A DNA stretch of 64,000 nt from Climacium dendroides (GCA_950106755.1 OX467091.1:17191538-17255537); one strand, 5' to 3'; shown: positions 36,301 through 48,212, counted from the stretch's first letter. A program made the numbers and translations. The notes: generated from the letters alone by a model not told the origin.

Positions 36301-37520
36301 TTTTTTTAAGGAAAAACTGCGCACGGTCAGTCGGTACACAGTACCCGAAAAGCGCTTCTTCAGTCGCTACAGTAGTTGCGGGAGCCCTAAGTTGGCCTCC
36401 GAATGCGGTCTTCTTGCAACCTTGCTGAACTCCATTGGAGGGTCGGCCGCCAACCAGATATTATCTTTTGCAACTGAGATTGAGAAAGATCACAAATGAA
36501 AAACAGATATTATCCAGTAACCGCTTCGCCTGCGGCCGGCCCGCCGGCCTGGTGGAGGTGGAGGTGGAGTGGGTGGCTGGCTGGTGTTGCAAAATATCAG
36601 AGCTTCCGCTTTTTTCAAGCCTGATCAGTAACTTCAGTTCATTTTGGCGTCTAGGCTCTGGTGCACCCTAGAACTGCCTAAAAGCTGTCTACAGACTCTT
36701 TCCTGTAGGCTGGAATCTCCCTCGTAAAGACAAATCAGCTGACATGGTATTAATTGGCTACGCTGCCACCTCCAATTCCCCCAAGCAAAACATTCAGTAG
36801 CCTTCACATCATTAATCCTTGACCGTCCATGAAGACGTTTGGCGTCCGATAGGTGACAAAGAATCCTTTTAGTAGGACAAAGTAGTGCAACTATTCATTC
36901 TCAAAATTTTGTTGTGAAAAGGGAAGATCTTCTATTGTAATTTGACTTCCAATTTGACTTTTGCAAATTTTTTGACCCCTAAAGGAGTATGTTTCAACAT
37001 TCGCAAAAGTGTATCTAGGTCGGTTCCTACAAAGTCATTTTTGGTCGGGATGTTCATGAAATTTGGACACAGTGTATAAACATGTACCTCCATGAAAAAC
37101 TAATTTTTTTCCCAGTCGGATGCCCAAGTCAAAAGTTGTGTTGCTCGGAATTTTTCAGACAATTTGGGAATCTTTGGAGAATCTTTTGCAAAAAAGATAA
37201 TCAATTTTTGAAATTTGGTGTGTATGTAATTAATAAAATATGGCATACAATTATTAAGAAAAAAAAATCTTGGTCCTCAAATCACAATTTAGAAGGAGTC
37301 AAAGTTTGTTAGCTATGTTGAAGTGGTTTCAAGAAAAAAACATTTTCTTCTAACTTCAAGTCCTATTATCTTTCAATCAATATAGTTAAAATTTTTGAAA
37401 TTTTTTCCACATATTCCAAATATTTGTCTTTAACTTTTTACTATTTAGATTCAAATAAAGAATTTTCATGTTACCCAAGAAATCATCAAAAAATGGCTAG
37501 TATATAGCAAATTCATTTAA
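33391..37520. other. Intergenic stretch with a GC-richer core
   Basis: No gene is recognised. A 142-bp tandem duplication and AT microsatellites lie at 34600-35060. DNA at 35500-36900 is noticeably GC-richer and holds a small perfect hairpin (TCACCGAACTTCGGTGA near 36103) and a GGTGGAG purine tract near 36550. Open frames there do not resemble known proteins. Confidence 0.5.
34613..34898. repeat. 142-bp tandem duplication
   Basis: Two adjacent copies begin TACAAAAATGACTCA at 34613 and 34755. Both continue with matching words such as CACTTTGGATGCC and AAACAAACAACATCAAA, with about 10 percent differences by eye. Confidence 0.85.
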
Positions 37521-38822
37521 CCTAAAGTTCCAAGGTCTCTCTTCCATCAAAAACCACTCAAAACTGTCATTTCTATAGCAATGAGCAAAAAGTGAAAAAA
37601 AAAAATGCATATCTAACTATGAGATCTTGTACTACACTAATATAAGAATGTGTGGCAGAAATTTCAAAAACTTAGACCACATAGATTGCAAGATACTTAT
37701 GTTTGAAGTGAAGGAAACAAATTTGTTTGCACCTTGTTCATCTACATTATTTGGAATTAAACCTTCATAACTTATAATTTTTGCTCTATTGATTTTGAAT
37801 TTATAATTTTATATGATAAAAATTGAATTAAGATTTTAGGATTTTTTGAAATTTAAAAATACACTTAATTTTCATTCATTAAAAATATATTAAATGCTAG
37901 AAGTAGGATTAAGACTAAAGAGACTATTGAAAATAGAAACATCCAAAACCATTACTTTAAGGAATTCAGCATAGTTAGAGGCATATTTTTCTAAAAATAA
38001 TATTTTTATAGTATATGTAAGTGAAAATCATAGATATTAAAAAAAATTCGAACATTGTATGTAATTTTTATGATTTTTCAAAGTGTTGGTTGCCTAAACC
38101 ACTAGAACTGTCTCATAGATGCACCCAAAACTGAACTGCGTAAAAATCAACTGTCAAATAAATCAGAATTCAATCTGTGCCCTTCAAGTGTGTCAACAAA
38201 TCAAAGTTAAACATGTGTAAGACACATTAATGGAACTCTAGGTACACTTTGAAGGCACTCTACGGAACAAGGATTAGGTATAGGGACGGAATTTGATGTT
38301 TCTACCTTAAAGGAAAATCTAAATTGTTAAATAGCTCCAAGATGGAATTGAAATACACTAAACTCAATAGTGAGATTGTTCTAGCAAAAAATCTTAACCT
38401 TGTGAATTTTTTTTAAATTGTGAAAATTGCATCAAAAAATGAATTCTATAAGTTAATTTTCCAAGAACATGCTCTAATTGCCCCCAAAACAAGATTGTCC
38501 ATAACTTTCTCGTAACAAATTCAAATGGAATGAATCAAAGCTTGCCAGGTACATAAAAATGTAATCTATACAAAAAAATTTAGAACTTTTTACTTTAAGT
38601 TTTTTTGAAGTGTTTTTGTTGCCCACAAAATAAAAAAGGGCTTTTTGTTCCATAACTTTTGCACCTAGTCTCCAATTGAAATTAAAAAATTATATTTTCA
38701 AAAATCTTATGTGTTTTCCTATCTTCAATAAAAGATTCAGAAAATCACGACAAATATTGAGACCATAGGAACCTGCCTAAAATCCATTTTATCCCCCTAA
38801 GGAGACAATGGGACTTCAGGGG
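37521..38822 (+). mobile_element. piggyBac-like miniature element, copy B (eroded ends)
   Basis: The left flank is TTAA followed by CCTAAAGTTCCAAGG; the right end is CTTCAGGGG followed by TTGA, so both ends are slightly mutated. At 1302 bp it is the longest copy. It contains all family blocks: the AACTGTCATTTCTATAGCA block, GAGATCTTGTACTACAC, AGATTGCAAGATACT, GATTGTCCATAACTTTCTC with AATGGAATGAATCAAAGC, a CATAACTTTTGC block and a C-rich/G-rich subterminal dyad before GACAATGGGACTTC. No coding capacity. Confidence 0.65.
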
Positions 38823-39228
38823 TTGACCTCCTTGCATTGCAAGGTGATTTAGAATAAGTTAGATTCCATATTTGCTTCTAAATTTTTTTGGGATGAACTT
38901 AATATCATATACTTGTAAATGGTCATTTTTTTCATGTTTGTATAGAGCAAAATTTTACTCCAACAGGGCCTAGAGTCTATTGATCCTATTTTGCAATAAT
39001 GGGCTGAAATTTTTTCCACATTTTGGTAAAATAATTAACTACAATTTTGTATGGTTGAAGTTCAAAAAAAAATCAATTTTCATTTTTACATAACATACAA
39101 AAAACATGTAGTTTTTAACAATGTCTCTTTGAACCTCCCTTGGTCCCCTCCAATCCTTTAGGGGTTAATCAAATGATTTGCACGATAATCAAAAGGATGA
39201 TTCTCACAATCACTAGTCCATCCTTTGA
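38823..39228. other. Spacer with an isolated TTAA-family end
   Basis: At about 39154-39167 the sequence CCTTTAGGGG followed by TTAA repeats the 3' terminus of the TTAA-flanked family. The bases before it lack the usual inner blocks, so this is a broken or divergent copy whose left end was not found. Confidence 0.45.
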
Positions 39229-40143
39229 CCCCTTAAGACCCATTGTCCCCTTGGAGGACAAAATCGATTTTGGACAAGTTCCTATGAACTCAATTTTCAG
39301 TGAAACTTTTTAAAACTTTTTGATAAGACAAAAACACTTATTAGCTTGGTAGGAATATAATTTTTATTCCAATTAGTGACTAGGATCAAAAATTATACCA
39401 CAAAAGTCCAAATTTTCATTCAATGGGTAGAAAAATAAACCAACAAAAAATTGAAATTAAAAAAAAATTCTTATAGATCATATTTTGTCTAAAATTGAAG
39501 ATTTGATTCAATTTCTTTGAATTAGTGATGTGAAAGTTATGCACAATCTTGTTTTGGGGGCAATCTAAGCATCTTCTTAATAAAATAACTTATAGGATTC
39601 ATTTCTAAATGCAATTTTTCAAAAAAATTCAAGAAAAACAGTTAGACAAGGTTAAGTTTTCTTACTAAAACAATCTCACTATTGGGATTATTATGTTTCA
39701 ATTCCATCTTAGAGCTAATAATGATTTAATTTTTCTTTCAATCTTGGACCTACTTCTACTTAACATTTTTATAAATAATGAAAATCAATTTAAAAATAAA
39801 TAAATTCCAATACTTTCATCTCAATTCTTCAACAATTTTTTTTAATTCAAAGTCCATAATGTAAATTCAAGTGTAAATTTTTTTTCCACAAATGGCAATC
39901 AAAGTCATTTGAAATTATAGGCTAATATTCAAAAATATTTTAAAAATAAACTTTAAATACTAACATCTCTCAATCTATAGGGTTAAACATCATGAAATTA
40001 TTACCACATGATCTCAAAAAAGTAAAGTACAAGATTCTATATTTAGATTCTAAAATTTTAAAAATTTATTTACCTGAGCAAACATAGCAGAAATAGTAGT
40101 TTAGAGTGTTTTTGATAGAAAAATGGTCTTGGGCCTTTAGGGG
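39229..40143 (-). mobile_element. piggyBac-like miniature element, copy C
   Basis: Reverse orientation: the plus-strand left end is TTGA followed by CCCCTTAAGACCCATTG, and the right end is GGCCTTTAGGGG followed by TTAA (40144-40147). Internal blocks appear in inverse order and complement relative to copies A, B, D and E, including CATTGTCCCCTTGGAGGAC (subterminal dyad) and GTGAAAGTTATGCACAATC. 915 bp, no coding capacity. Confidence 0.7.
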
Positions 40144-40190
40144 TTAAGCATATCGGAATAGTGACAATATATTTGTGTTGTACTCCATTT

Positions 40191-40203
40191 GGGGGGGGGG
40201 GGG
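40191..40203. repeat. G13 homopolymer tract
   Basis: Thirteen consecutive G residues in otherwise AT-rich DNA, just outside copy C. Likely length-variable. Confidence 0.9.
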
Positions 40204-40263
40204 CTATGTAGTTAGGATAATTGCCTATTTGGAAAATTACCCATATAGTATAATAGATTCATT

Positions 40264-40413
40264 CACTACTAGAAAATTTCGTTTTTCTGTTGTTTTGGTC
40301 GCGTTGATCTAGTCAAAATCTGACAGAAATCTGTTGATTTCAACAGATTTCTGTCAGATTTTGACTAGATCAACGCGACCAAAACAACAGAAAAACGAAA
40401 TTTTCTAGTAGTG
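40264..40413. mobile_element. CACTA-type palindromic miniature element, copy 2
   Basis: The element starts CACTACTAGAAAATTTCG and ends with its exact inverse; arms of about 73 bp are perfect apart from the centre. The 3-bp flank ATT is duplicated (40261-40263, 40414-40416). It shares nearly all of its sequence with the copy at 3367. The perfect pairing suggests recent movement and a source of hairpin RNA. No coding capacity. Confidence 0.9.
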
Positions 40414-40416
40414 ATT

Positions 40417-41579
40417 CCAAGGAGAATTGTAAGTAGGGTTCAATAGCTAGTGGATTTTAATCCTAGCAAGGTTGTACAATTCAAAAGGATTTGCATTAAA
40501 TTACTTTTAGCTAGGTTCACATTTAATTTGCACATCACTCTTAAGGTATAAAAGTTATGAACTTTAACTCTTAGGCTAGCTCTTTCCAACTTGGTAGCAA
40601 TTAGCCTTTAGCTTCACGCCACTATTCAAATTTTTTCAAACTCCACAAATACATTGCAGGTTTATCCTACTTCCATGTAAATTGCTCAACCATTTTTCAC
40701 CAACTTGGGTTCTAATTCAATACTTCCACTCAAAACCAACAGATACAAACAATTTCTATTTGGAAATTCAACTTATTAAAATTCACACTTCACTAGATTC
40801 AATTTTAATCAATTACAACACCTCCTATTAGGCATTTCTTCTCATCAGACATTAAATTCAACTATTAAATCCACTACAACAACACCAAACAATCAAACAT
40901 TCACATACACCAAATCAATTGCAATACTTCCCATTTGGCTCACACATTTAGTCACAAAATAATTCCAACTAGACCACATGCACATTCACAATCTATTTTC
41001 ATTCTAAATACAACACAATGTAACCCAACACACCAACACAACATGGCATCCATTAATTCCAACACAATCACTCACAATGTACACATCCAATTTGGCAAAT
41101 CAATCTATTAATCCTACAAAAATTAAAAAAAAAAAAAAAAAAAACAATTTAGTGGTTGGATTCGCTTGCCCTCTCTAGCAATTGGTCCCAAAAAATTAAA
41201 TCAAAGGAGACTAAATACCAACTCAATGCCGCTTTGAATCTTGTCTAAACTACCTTGACTCACAACCCATGACATCACATTCATGTGACAATCCTAATTG
41301 CTAACCTGCCCAAACACTCACAACATATTATTTTCCATTTGGTCTCTAACCACACCCTTCTAGCACATAGTTACACAACCAATAGGCTAAAATGTTGAAT
41401 TTAACACTTCAAAACTACGAATGGCTCAAAACAAATATTACAACAAAAATTTCTCCATTCTACAGGCTAATTCTAAGATAAGATATACAAATCAACAAAT
41501 AATTGTAAATAAACATGGTTTGCCAAAAATTCAAAAAATTCATTGAATTATGTACCAATGCAATTTAACCATCTATCAT
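40417..41579. other. A/C-rich intergenic stretch
   Basis: Plus strand is strongly A- and C-biased between about 40600 and 41420 (CAACA, CCAAC words), with an A20 run at 41125-41144. No open frame or gene seen. The bias differs from neighbouring repeats. Confidence 0.5.
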
Positions 41580-42180
41580 CAAAAATAGATTTTGATGGTA
41601 TAACGAAGGGATTGCATTATTTACATTTGTAGAAATGAAGGGTGGATACATCATTTTTGTATTGAAATCCATTGTCTACTTATATTTGGAGTAGAATTTC
41701 ATACTTCATTAAAGCATAGTAGAATTATTTTTTTTCAAATTACTAAAGTTGTGAAATCATTTTGAGACTCCAATAAAAAGTTATAGACAAATTATAGAGA
41801 GGGATTGGAAGGGATAATTTGGGGGGAATTTTCAAACATCTTCTCTAAATTCTATCCATAACTTTTGATTGGAGGCTTGAAATTCCAAACAAATTTTTGG
41901 AAATAAAATTTAGCTTGATTTCACAACTTTATGTAGTTTAAAGTTAAAAAAATAATAATTCTACTATGCTAAAATGAGGTATGAAATTCTACTTTAAATA
42001 CAATTCCTACTTTAATTTGAATTAACTATGAGCAGTTGAACTCCTGCTAATTCTAATTTACAAATCCCACATTATTTGTTTTGCCTCCTATAATCCCATG
42101 CGTATATAAAGAATTATCTTCACCATTCAACTATAATCCCATATGTATATAAAGAATTATCTTCACCATTCAACACACAA
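41580..42180. mobile_element. Foldback element, family X, copy 1
   Basis: Inner arms of about 150 bp pair: GTAGAATTTCATACTTCATT, GCATAGTAGAATT and GACTCCAATAAAAAGTTATA on the left; CATAACTTTTGATTGGAGGC, AATTCTACTATGC and TGAGGTATGAAATTCTAC on the right. Outside the right arm is the block GAATTAACTATGAGCAGTT, the empty form of the site occupied in copy 2 by a TTAA-flanked element. A 43-bp tandem duplication (42088-42173) lies at the right edge. No coding capacity. Confidence 0.65.
42088..42173. repeat. 43-bp tandem duplication
   Basis: Two units of CTATAATCCCAT followed by GTATATAAAGAATTATC and TTCACCATTCAA, adjacent and almost identical. Confidence 0.9.
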
Positions 42181-45019
42181 ATCATGAGTGGCTTCAATGA
42201 TGAAGTTAGGTGGTACATGAATTCAAATCATTGATTTTAATGAATTGAATGTTGTTTTATTGAAAGTTCAATCTAAAAACACTTATTTTCTACTAACCCT
42301 AATTTGAAATTGCTATTTTGTTGAAATTTTAATTTGAATGTACATATTTTTCTATTGTGCACAATTTGCAATTTTGACTTAGGCACCTAGCAGAGCAAAC
42401 TTCAATTCTAATAGTTTTTGACATTTGTATTTTTGACACTAATTGGGATGTGAAATATACCCCACCATTTCATCCCTCATATGAAATGATGTGAAATGTT
42501 CCACATCATTCCCTTGCAAAGAAGGCAATTGTATTGATGAGGTTCTTAGGAGTCTTCATCCACAAAATTCCCCAGGGGTGCACTTAGTTCTACTACAACA
42601 AACCATGTGCAAAAAAGTGGTTTTTAATAAACTATAATTTTAACTTCAAATTTTGAGCATTGTTTACTAATGATTATAGGATTCTTCTCCCAAAATTTCA
42701 AACTCAAATAAAATATGGAATGAGTTTTAGAAGAGATTAAAAATGCACTAAAATGGCATGTTTTTTTAAACTCAAAATTTTTTAGAGAACACATTTATAT
42801 GACCATTGCATCAATATTCAACTCAAAATGAGCTTTCAATAGAGAGTTATTTTTGGGAATTTTTTTTCATTTTTTAGACAATTTTTTCTTATATAATATA
42901 GGAATGTGAAAGTTATTTTTCAGTTCTACACTGTATCTTTTTACTTCAAAAATTTGTAACTAATAATTATTAACAAATAAAAATATCAATAATTCAAAAT
43001 ATAAACTTTCAAAGTAGAAAAAATCTATTCATATTTTTTCATTTAGTTTTATTTAAAATTAAAAAAGTATATAGGGATCTAAAATTTTGTTCGCACGCTA
43101 TAACATAAAAAAAAGGGGGAGTGCATCCCCCGAGCAAAATTCATCCTCACATCATTAATTTAAGCTTTGGTACTAGGACGGCAATACATTTATGGTATGA
43201 TTCATTATTTTTTTTTAATTATAAGATTGACACACAATTCAATAAATAATTGTAGAGGAAAATGGTTTGTCAAAACTACTAGGAATCTACATAACATTTA
43301 GTAGCAGAGGGAAGGGCTGCCTTCTTCTTGACAAAATGGTGCCGAATATTCCACATCATTTCATCCGCTAGATGAAATGGTGTGGAATATTCAGCACCAT
43401 CAGTAGCTAACTATCCATGTGTCGACATTTGTCAGAGTTCTACTCAGTTGTAGGGGCGCGACTCCAGACTTGGGGTACTAAAAAAATCAAATACTAACAA
43501 TTTAAATAGTGCACAAAACCTACAAACTTGGGGTATAGGAGGAGGCTTGAAAACAGTTCGGGCTTTAAGAAATGCCCCTACAGAAATGCCCAAAATAATG
43601 CACATAGGATGTAGAAATAGAAAGTAACTTCATGTGGTGAGAAACTACCATCCCATATGTGTGATTTTAGGCTATTGAGTAGGTGACATGGTTCATCATC
43701 ATGTGTGATTTTACTCAAAATGAAGACCTGAATTTGGTGAGGTCTACAGAATGACTTTGAAATGTCAAAATTTAACAAGGAAAATTGCAAAAAACACATC
43801 TAAGGCTTTACCTCCTACTAAAATGTTTTTCAGTCACTCATAAATTCTTGGATTGATGTGAAATTTTAACCACGAAAACTAGACTAGTATATGTATTGTT
43901 TGTATGTGTTGTGTTCAAAAGTAGTTAGATTGTACATGTTATAGTAGTCAATTCTAAAACCATGTGCAACTTTTCCAATTTTTATTTATTAAAAATAGAC
44001 ATTGTATGAAGAAGAAACAAGCCGCCAAAGTTCATTGTAATCCAAAAATGTTGGGATTTTAAACTTTGAATTGCTCCCAAACATTCAAAACAACTTGGAT
44101 TGGCATTAAAATCTTACCACAATAACTAGATTTCAGGGAAAACATAATCCAACAAATTTTAGTGAAAACTAACATTGGATGAAGGAAATACAAGCCCTTG
44201 AAGTTGAAGCCATCATATGCAATTTTGTAGACTCAAATTGAACTTGTGAGCTTTGATTGGGTTCCAAAAAATCATAACATCTTGTATTGATCTGAAAATT
44301 CTACCACACAAACTAGAAGAAAGAACTCAAGTTTTTGAACAAGTTTTATTGAATTCGGACATCATATGCAAAAGTTATAGCACTTTGAATTGGATTTGAA
44401 ACTATATGAGGAAACCCTAGGATGCTTAGCAGTTGCAATAAATTTTGATTTACAATTGGGAGTGAATTGAATGGTAATGTACAGTGGATCATTCTTAGAC
44501 TCATTGATTCCATTTAAAGGCATGGTTAGGATCATTCTTAAATTCACTGGCTCCATTCAATGGCATGTTTTGATTGATTACAATTGCACCTATAAGCATA
44601 AATAGGGGCCTATGCACCTTTGACTTCAAAAAATCATATCTTATTCATTTCAAGTCAAAAAATTAAACTTAAAATTTCCATTGTTGTATTCCTCATTTCT
44701 CTTTCATCCCCAAAATGTAAAAAAACTTTGAGTGCACCCATTTTTGTACAGAGGTCTTTTTTTGCGTAGATGAGCGCTTTCTGAGCCTTCTACCTTATGC
44801 AACCACCCACTTGGAACCAGCTATTTTGCACAATGTGAAAGGCCCGCAAGTTGACCTATTGTAAGATAATAAATATGGTCGCATACCTTAGAACTCAAAT
44901 ACTTTCAATTCAAATTGTGCGCAAAATATAAGTTTTAAACAAAGTGGCTATCTAGTCATTGAGATAATCAATTTCAATATTGAAACTTCTTCATAAAACT
45001 TTGTAAGCCATTCGTATTT
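42181..45019. other. AT-rich stretch with small hairpin repeats
   Basis: No gene is seen. Two members of a small hairpin family lie at about 42440-42540 and 43270-43420, built on CCACATCATTTCATC and its inverse GATGAAATGGTGTGGAA. A 43-bp tandem duplication around GATCATTCTTA lies at 44487-44572. Other frames are short and unsupported. Confidence 0.5.
43270..43420. repeat. Small hairpin repeat (CCACATCATTTCATC family)
   Basis: ATATTCCACATCATTTCATC is followed a few bases on by the inverse GATGAAATGGTGTGGAATAT, making a tight hairpin; a block around CATTTAGTAGCAGAGGGAAG precedes it. Related hairpins or half-hairpins lie near 42470, 50890, 55730 and 63870, usually with the ACATT-AGTAG word nearby. 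Probably one miniature element family; ends not defined. Confidence 0.55.
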
Positions 45020-45029
45020 AGAGACTTTA

Positions 45030-46780
45030 AATGAGAAGACAACCCTTTATATACCTATGGGATAGTAGTAGGTAGAACAAACAATGAGGGATATGTAAAT
45101 TAGAATTTGTAGTTTCTCAACCGCTCATAGTTTAGTCAAATTAAAGCAGAAATTGTGATTGAAGTAGAATTTCAGACCTCAATTAGGCATAGTATAAGAA
45201 CTTTTTTCAAAAAACTTTGCACTAATAATAGTTGGGAAATGAAGTTAAGTTTTATCTCCAAAATTCCATTTGGGATTTCAATCCTCCAATAAAAAATTAT
45301 AGACAAATTTCAGAGAGGGGTTGGAAGGGATTTTTTTTACATTTTTAAACATCCTCTTTGAAATTTGTCCATAACTTTTGATTGGAGGATCAGAATCTCA
45401 AACAAATTTTTGGAGATGAAATTGATCTCAATTTACCAACTTTTCATACTTCAATCACAAGTTAATATACTATGCCTAAATGAGGTCTGAAATTCTACTT
45501 CAATCACAATTCCTACTTTTGATTTTAACCTCTAAAACCCCGAAGGTGTTTTCTGTCAAAAACCACTTAGAACTACTACTTCTGCTACATTCACCTAAGA
45601 AAACCAAAAAAATATGTTTTTTCAAAATCCAACCGTAGGATCTTATACTTAACTTGTTTGAAAACATGTGGTAAAATTTTTATCAAATTTGACCGCATAG
45701 ATTGCAAGATATGTGCATCCAAAGTGAAGAAAACAAGTTTTTTTGCAACTTGCTTGACTAGATTTTTTGGCTTTGAATCTTTTTAATTAAGTTTTTTTCA
45801 AAATTATGACATACAAAGTCTGCCTCCTCTAACATGGTCAAAAATGGCAATGGCTTTTTAAAACATTAGTAGAAATATGTTATAATATTTTTTAATCCAA
45901 ATTTTGATTGGAAAGACTTACTATTATATTAGTAATAAATATGAAAATAAAAGAGAGACAATCCCAAAACAAATTTCTCCTCACCTCAAGAGCAAAGATG
46001 ATTCTCTAGTGATAACTTTGATTTTCTAAGTTTTTATTTTGAATAGTTGAATTGAGAATCTAAAGAAAAAAATTCAACAAAAAAACACTTAATTTTCACT
46101 CATTAAAAAATTGTTAAGTAGAAGTAAGTTAAAGATTGAAGGAAAAACTAAATCATTAATAGCTTTAAGATGGAATTGACATATGATAATCCCAATGGTG
46201 AGATTGTTCTAGAAAGCAAACCAAACCTTGTCTAAAATTTGTTTTTGGAAAATTGTTAAAATTGCATTCACAAATGAACTCTATAAGTTATTTTTTCAAG
46301 AAGATGCTTAGATTGCCCAAAAAACTAAGACTGTCCATAACTTTCTCATAACTAGTCTAAATGGAATGAATCAAAGCTTCAAATGTAGACAAAAATATAA
46401 GATTTTAGGATTAAATTTTTTTTTGACTTTTTTTTATTTTTTGTGCTCCCTGTTGACTTTTGTTTTTGGCTTATTATACCATAACTTTTTCTACCGGGCA
46501 TTGATTGAAACAAAAATTATATATTCACAAAGCTCTCGGCAAACTCTACAACCTCAAAAAATCTCAAAAACATTCACTTCAAATTGAGACAATAGGAACC
46601 CACCTGGACCTAAATTGTCCCCTGAGGGGACAAGCAATCCTTTAGGGGTTAACTATGAGTGGCTGAGAAACTACAAATTCTAATTTATATATCCCATATG
46701 GATATTTCTACTTCCTACCACCCTACAGGTATATAAAGAATTTCTCTCCACATTTGAAAATTGAAAGTAAGTTATTGTAA
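45030..46780. mobile_element. Foldback element, family X, copy 2 (interrupted)
   Basis: The left arm begins near CCCTTTATATACCTATGGG and runs through ACCGCTCATAGTTTAGTC and GTAGAATTTCAGACCTCA. The right arm returns through TGAGGTCTGAAATTCTAC to GATTTTAA, is broken by a 1120-bp TTAA-flanked element, then resumes with TTAACTATGAGTGGCTGAG through to the ACAGGTATATAAAG words. Arms are about 250-300 bp once the insertion is removed. No coding capacity. Confidence 0.7.
45529..46648 (+). mobile_element. piggyBac-like miniature element, copy D, with proven insertion site
   Basis: Flanked by TTAA on both sides (45525-45528 and 46649-46652). The left end is CCTCTAAAACCCC (mutated), the right end is AATCCTTTAGGGG. 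It carries the family blocks, including TAGGATCTTATACTTAACTT, GATTGTCCATAACTTTCTC, CCATAACTTTTTC and the dyad TTGTCCCCTGAGGGGACAAG. It interrupts the right arm of a foldback repeat. The undisturbed partner arm (around 45120-45145, read inverted) and the other foldback copies near 42020, 47610 and 63030 have the same words around one TTAA-like site. This is direct filled/empty-site evidence for insertion with TTAA duplication. Confidence 0.8.
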
Positions 46781-47040
46781 TGGCCACATGGTAGATTGCA
46801 TTGATATGCTACTCAATGGATTCTAGCTTAAGATTTTAGGCAAATCATTTACAAATCATATTGATTTATATGTTCAGTCCTAGAATTAGCAAAAGAAAAT
46901 GGAGCACACCATAAATCTACAGTAGTGGCACACAATCCACGTACTGTAAGCTTAGAATAATGATGTATGGATGAATTTTGTGGATGACGCCTCCAAGGAG
47001 GGAAAGGCAACCTCTCTGAATGTTGTGCAATGATTATTAG
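46781..47040. other. Short intergenic spacer
   Basis: No gene. It contains an AAGGGAGGAAAGGC-like purine-rich word resembling those beside the small hairpin repeats. Confidence 0.4.
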
Positions 47041-47700
47041 ATCAATGCAATTTTATCATCTACTACCATGAATACATTTTGATGGTAAAATGAATGGATT
47101 GCATCATTGACATCTGTAGGTCAAGAAGGTAGAGATGTCATTTTTATATTGAATTCCATTGTCCATCATGAGTCCTCAAAGGGTATGGGATAATTTGAAG
47201 ATGAAAGCTTGACCATTCATTGTCAAAACAAATAATCATGTTTGGAATAGAATGTCATACTTCATTTAGGCATAGTAGAATAACTTTTCTCTAAAAATTG
47301 TGAACTACAAAAAATTATTAAATTAAGTTAAATTTCATCATCAAAAATCTTTTTGAGATTTCAAGCCTTCTAACAAAAGTTATAGACAAATTTCATAGAA
47401 GATGTTTGAAAATGTAAAAATGAATGTCCCTTCTGATTCCTTTCTAAATTTGTCCATAACTTTTATTGGAGGATTGAAATCTCAAACGGATTTTTAGAGA
47501 TGAAACTTTATTTAATTTTTCAATTTTTGTTAGTTCAAAGTATTTAAAAAAAGTTATTCTACTATGCCTAAATTAGGTTTGAAATCTTACTTGAAATATA
47601 ATTCTTGCTTTTAACTTAATTATGAATGATTGAGCTTTTACTCATTCTAATTTACATATCCGACATGGATTGTGTTACCTCCTACCACCCACAATCTATA
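47040..47700. mobile_element. Foldback element, family X, copy 3
   Basis: It starts with a unique left part shared with the copy at 62480 (words ATTTTGATGG, GGATTGCATCATTGACATCT, GGGTATGGGATAATTTG). Pairing arms follow around a CATCTTC/GAAGATG-like centre, with words CATAGTAGAATAACTTTT on the left and AAAAGTTATTCTACTATGCC on the right. The right outer part keeps TTAATTATGAATGATTG at the position occupied in copy 2. No coding capacity. Confidence 0.6.
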
Positions 47701-47741
47701 TATGTTGCTTTTCTTTCCACTCTAAAATTCAAATTATTAAT

Positions 47742-48019
47742 TAGGAAAAATCCAAGTCTCAAAAAGGCTACGAGGTCTACATCCCTATGGTGCAATTACG
47801 AAAAAAAAATATTATTTTTTATTTTTTTATTTTTTAAATCTGATGTGGCACTATTGGTGCCATGTCAACTCCACATCAAATTGGTTATTTTTAAATATTT
47901 TTTATTTTTTTAATATAATTTTTTCCAAAAAAATATTTTTAAATATTTTCTAAATTTGCACTGCCAGGGTGCCAAAAAATCAGAAATTGGTAGCCTTTTG
48001 GGACTTGAAACTTTTCCTA
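47742..48019. mobile_element. Mutator-type miniature element
   Basis: The ends pair: TAGGAAAAATCCAAGTCTC with AAAAAGGCTAC on the left, and GTAGCCTTTTGGGACTTG with CTTTTCCTA on the right. The flanks are ATTATTAAT (47733-47741) and ATGATTAAT (48020-48028), a 9-bp direct repeat with one mismatch, as expected for Mutator-like elements. An inner dyad (GATGTGGCAC... with CATGTCAACTCCACATC) adds a second hairpin. 278 bp, non-coding. Confidence 0.75.
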
Positions 48020-48212
48020 ATGATTAATATGTATACTACTTGTTCAGTTCATTGTTTTCAATGAACAAAGAACGTTGATTGTCCATGCATTTTTTATATA
48101 TTGGAGCTTACTTCAATCCGACACTTCAATGTACATTGTATAGTACCCTCTAAGAAATCTTGCATTCCCACTATAAAGCCCTTCAAATTTTCCCTTATCA
48201 ATTCTATTTTAA

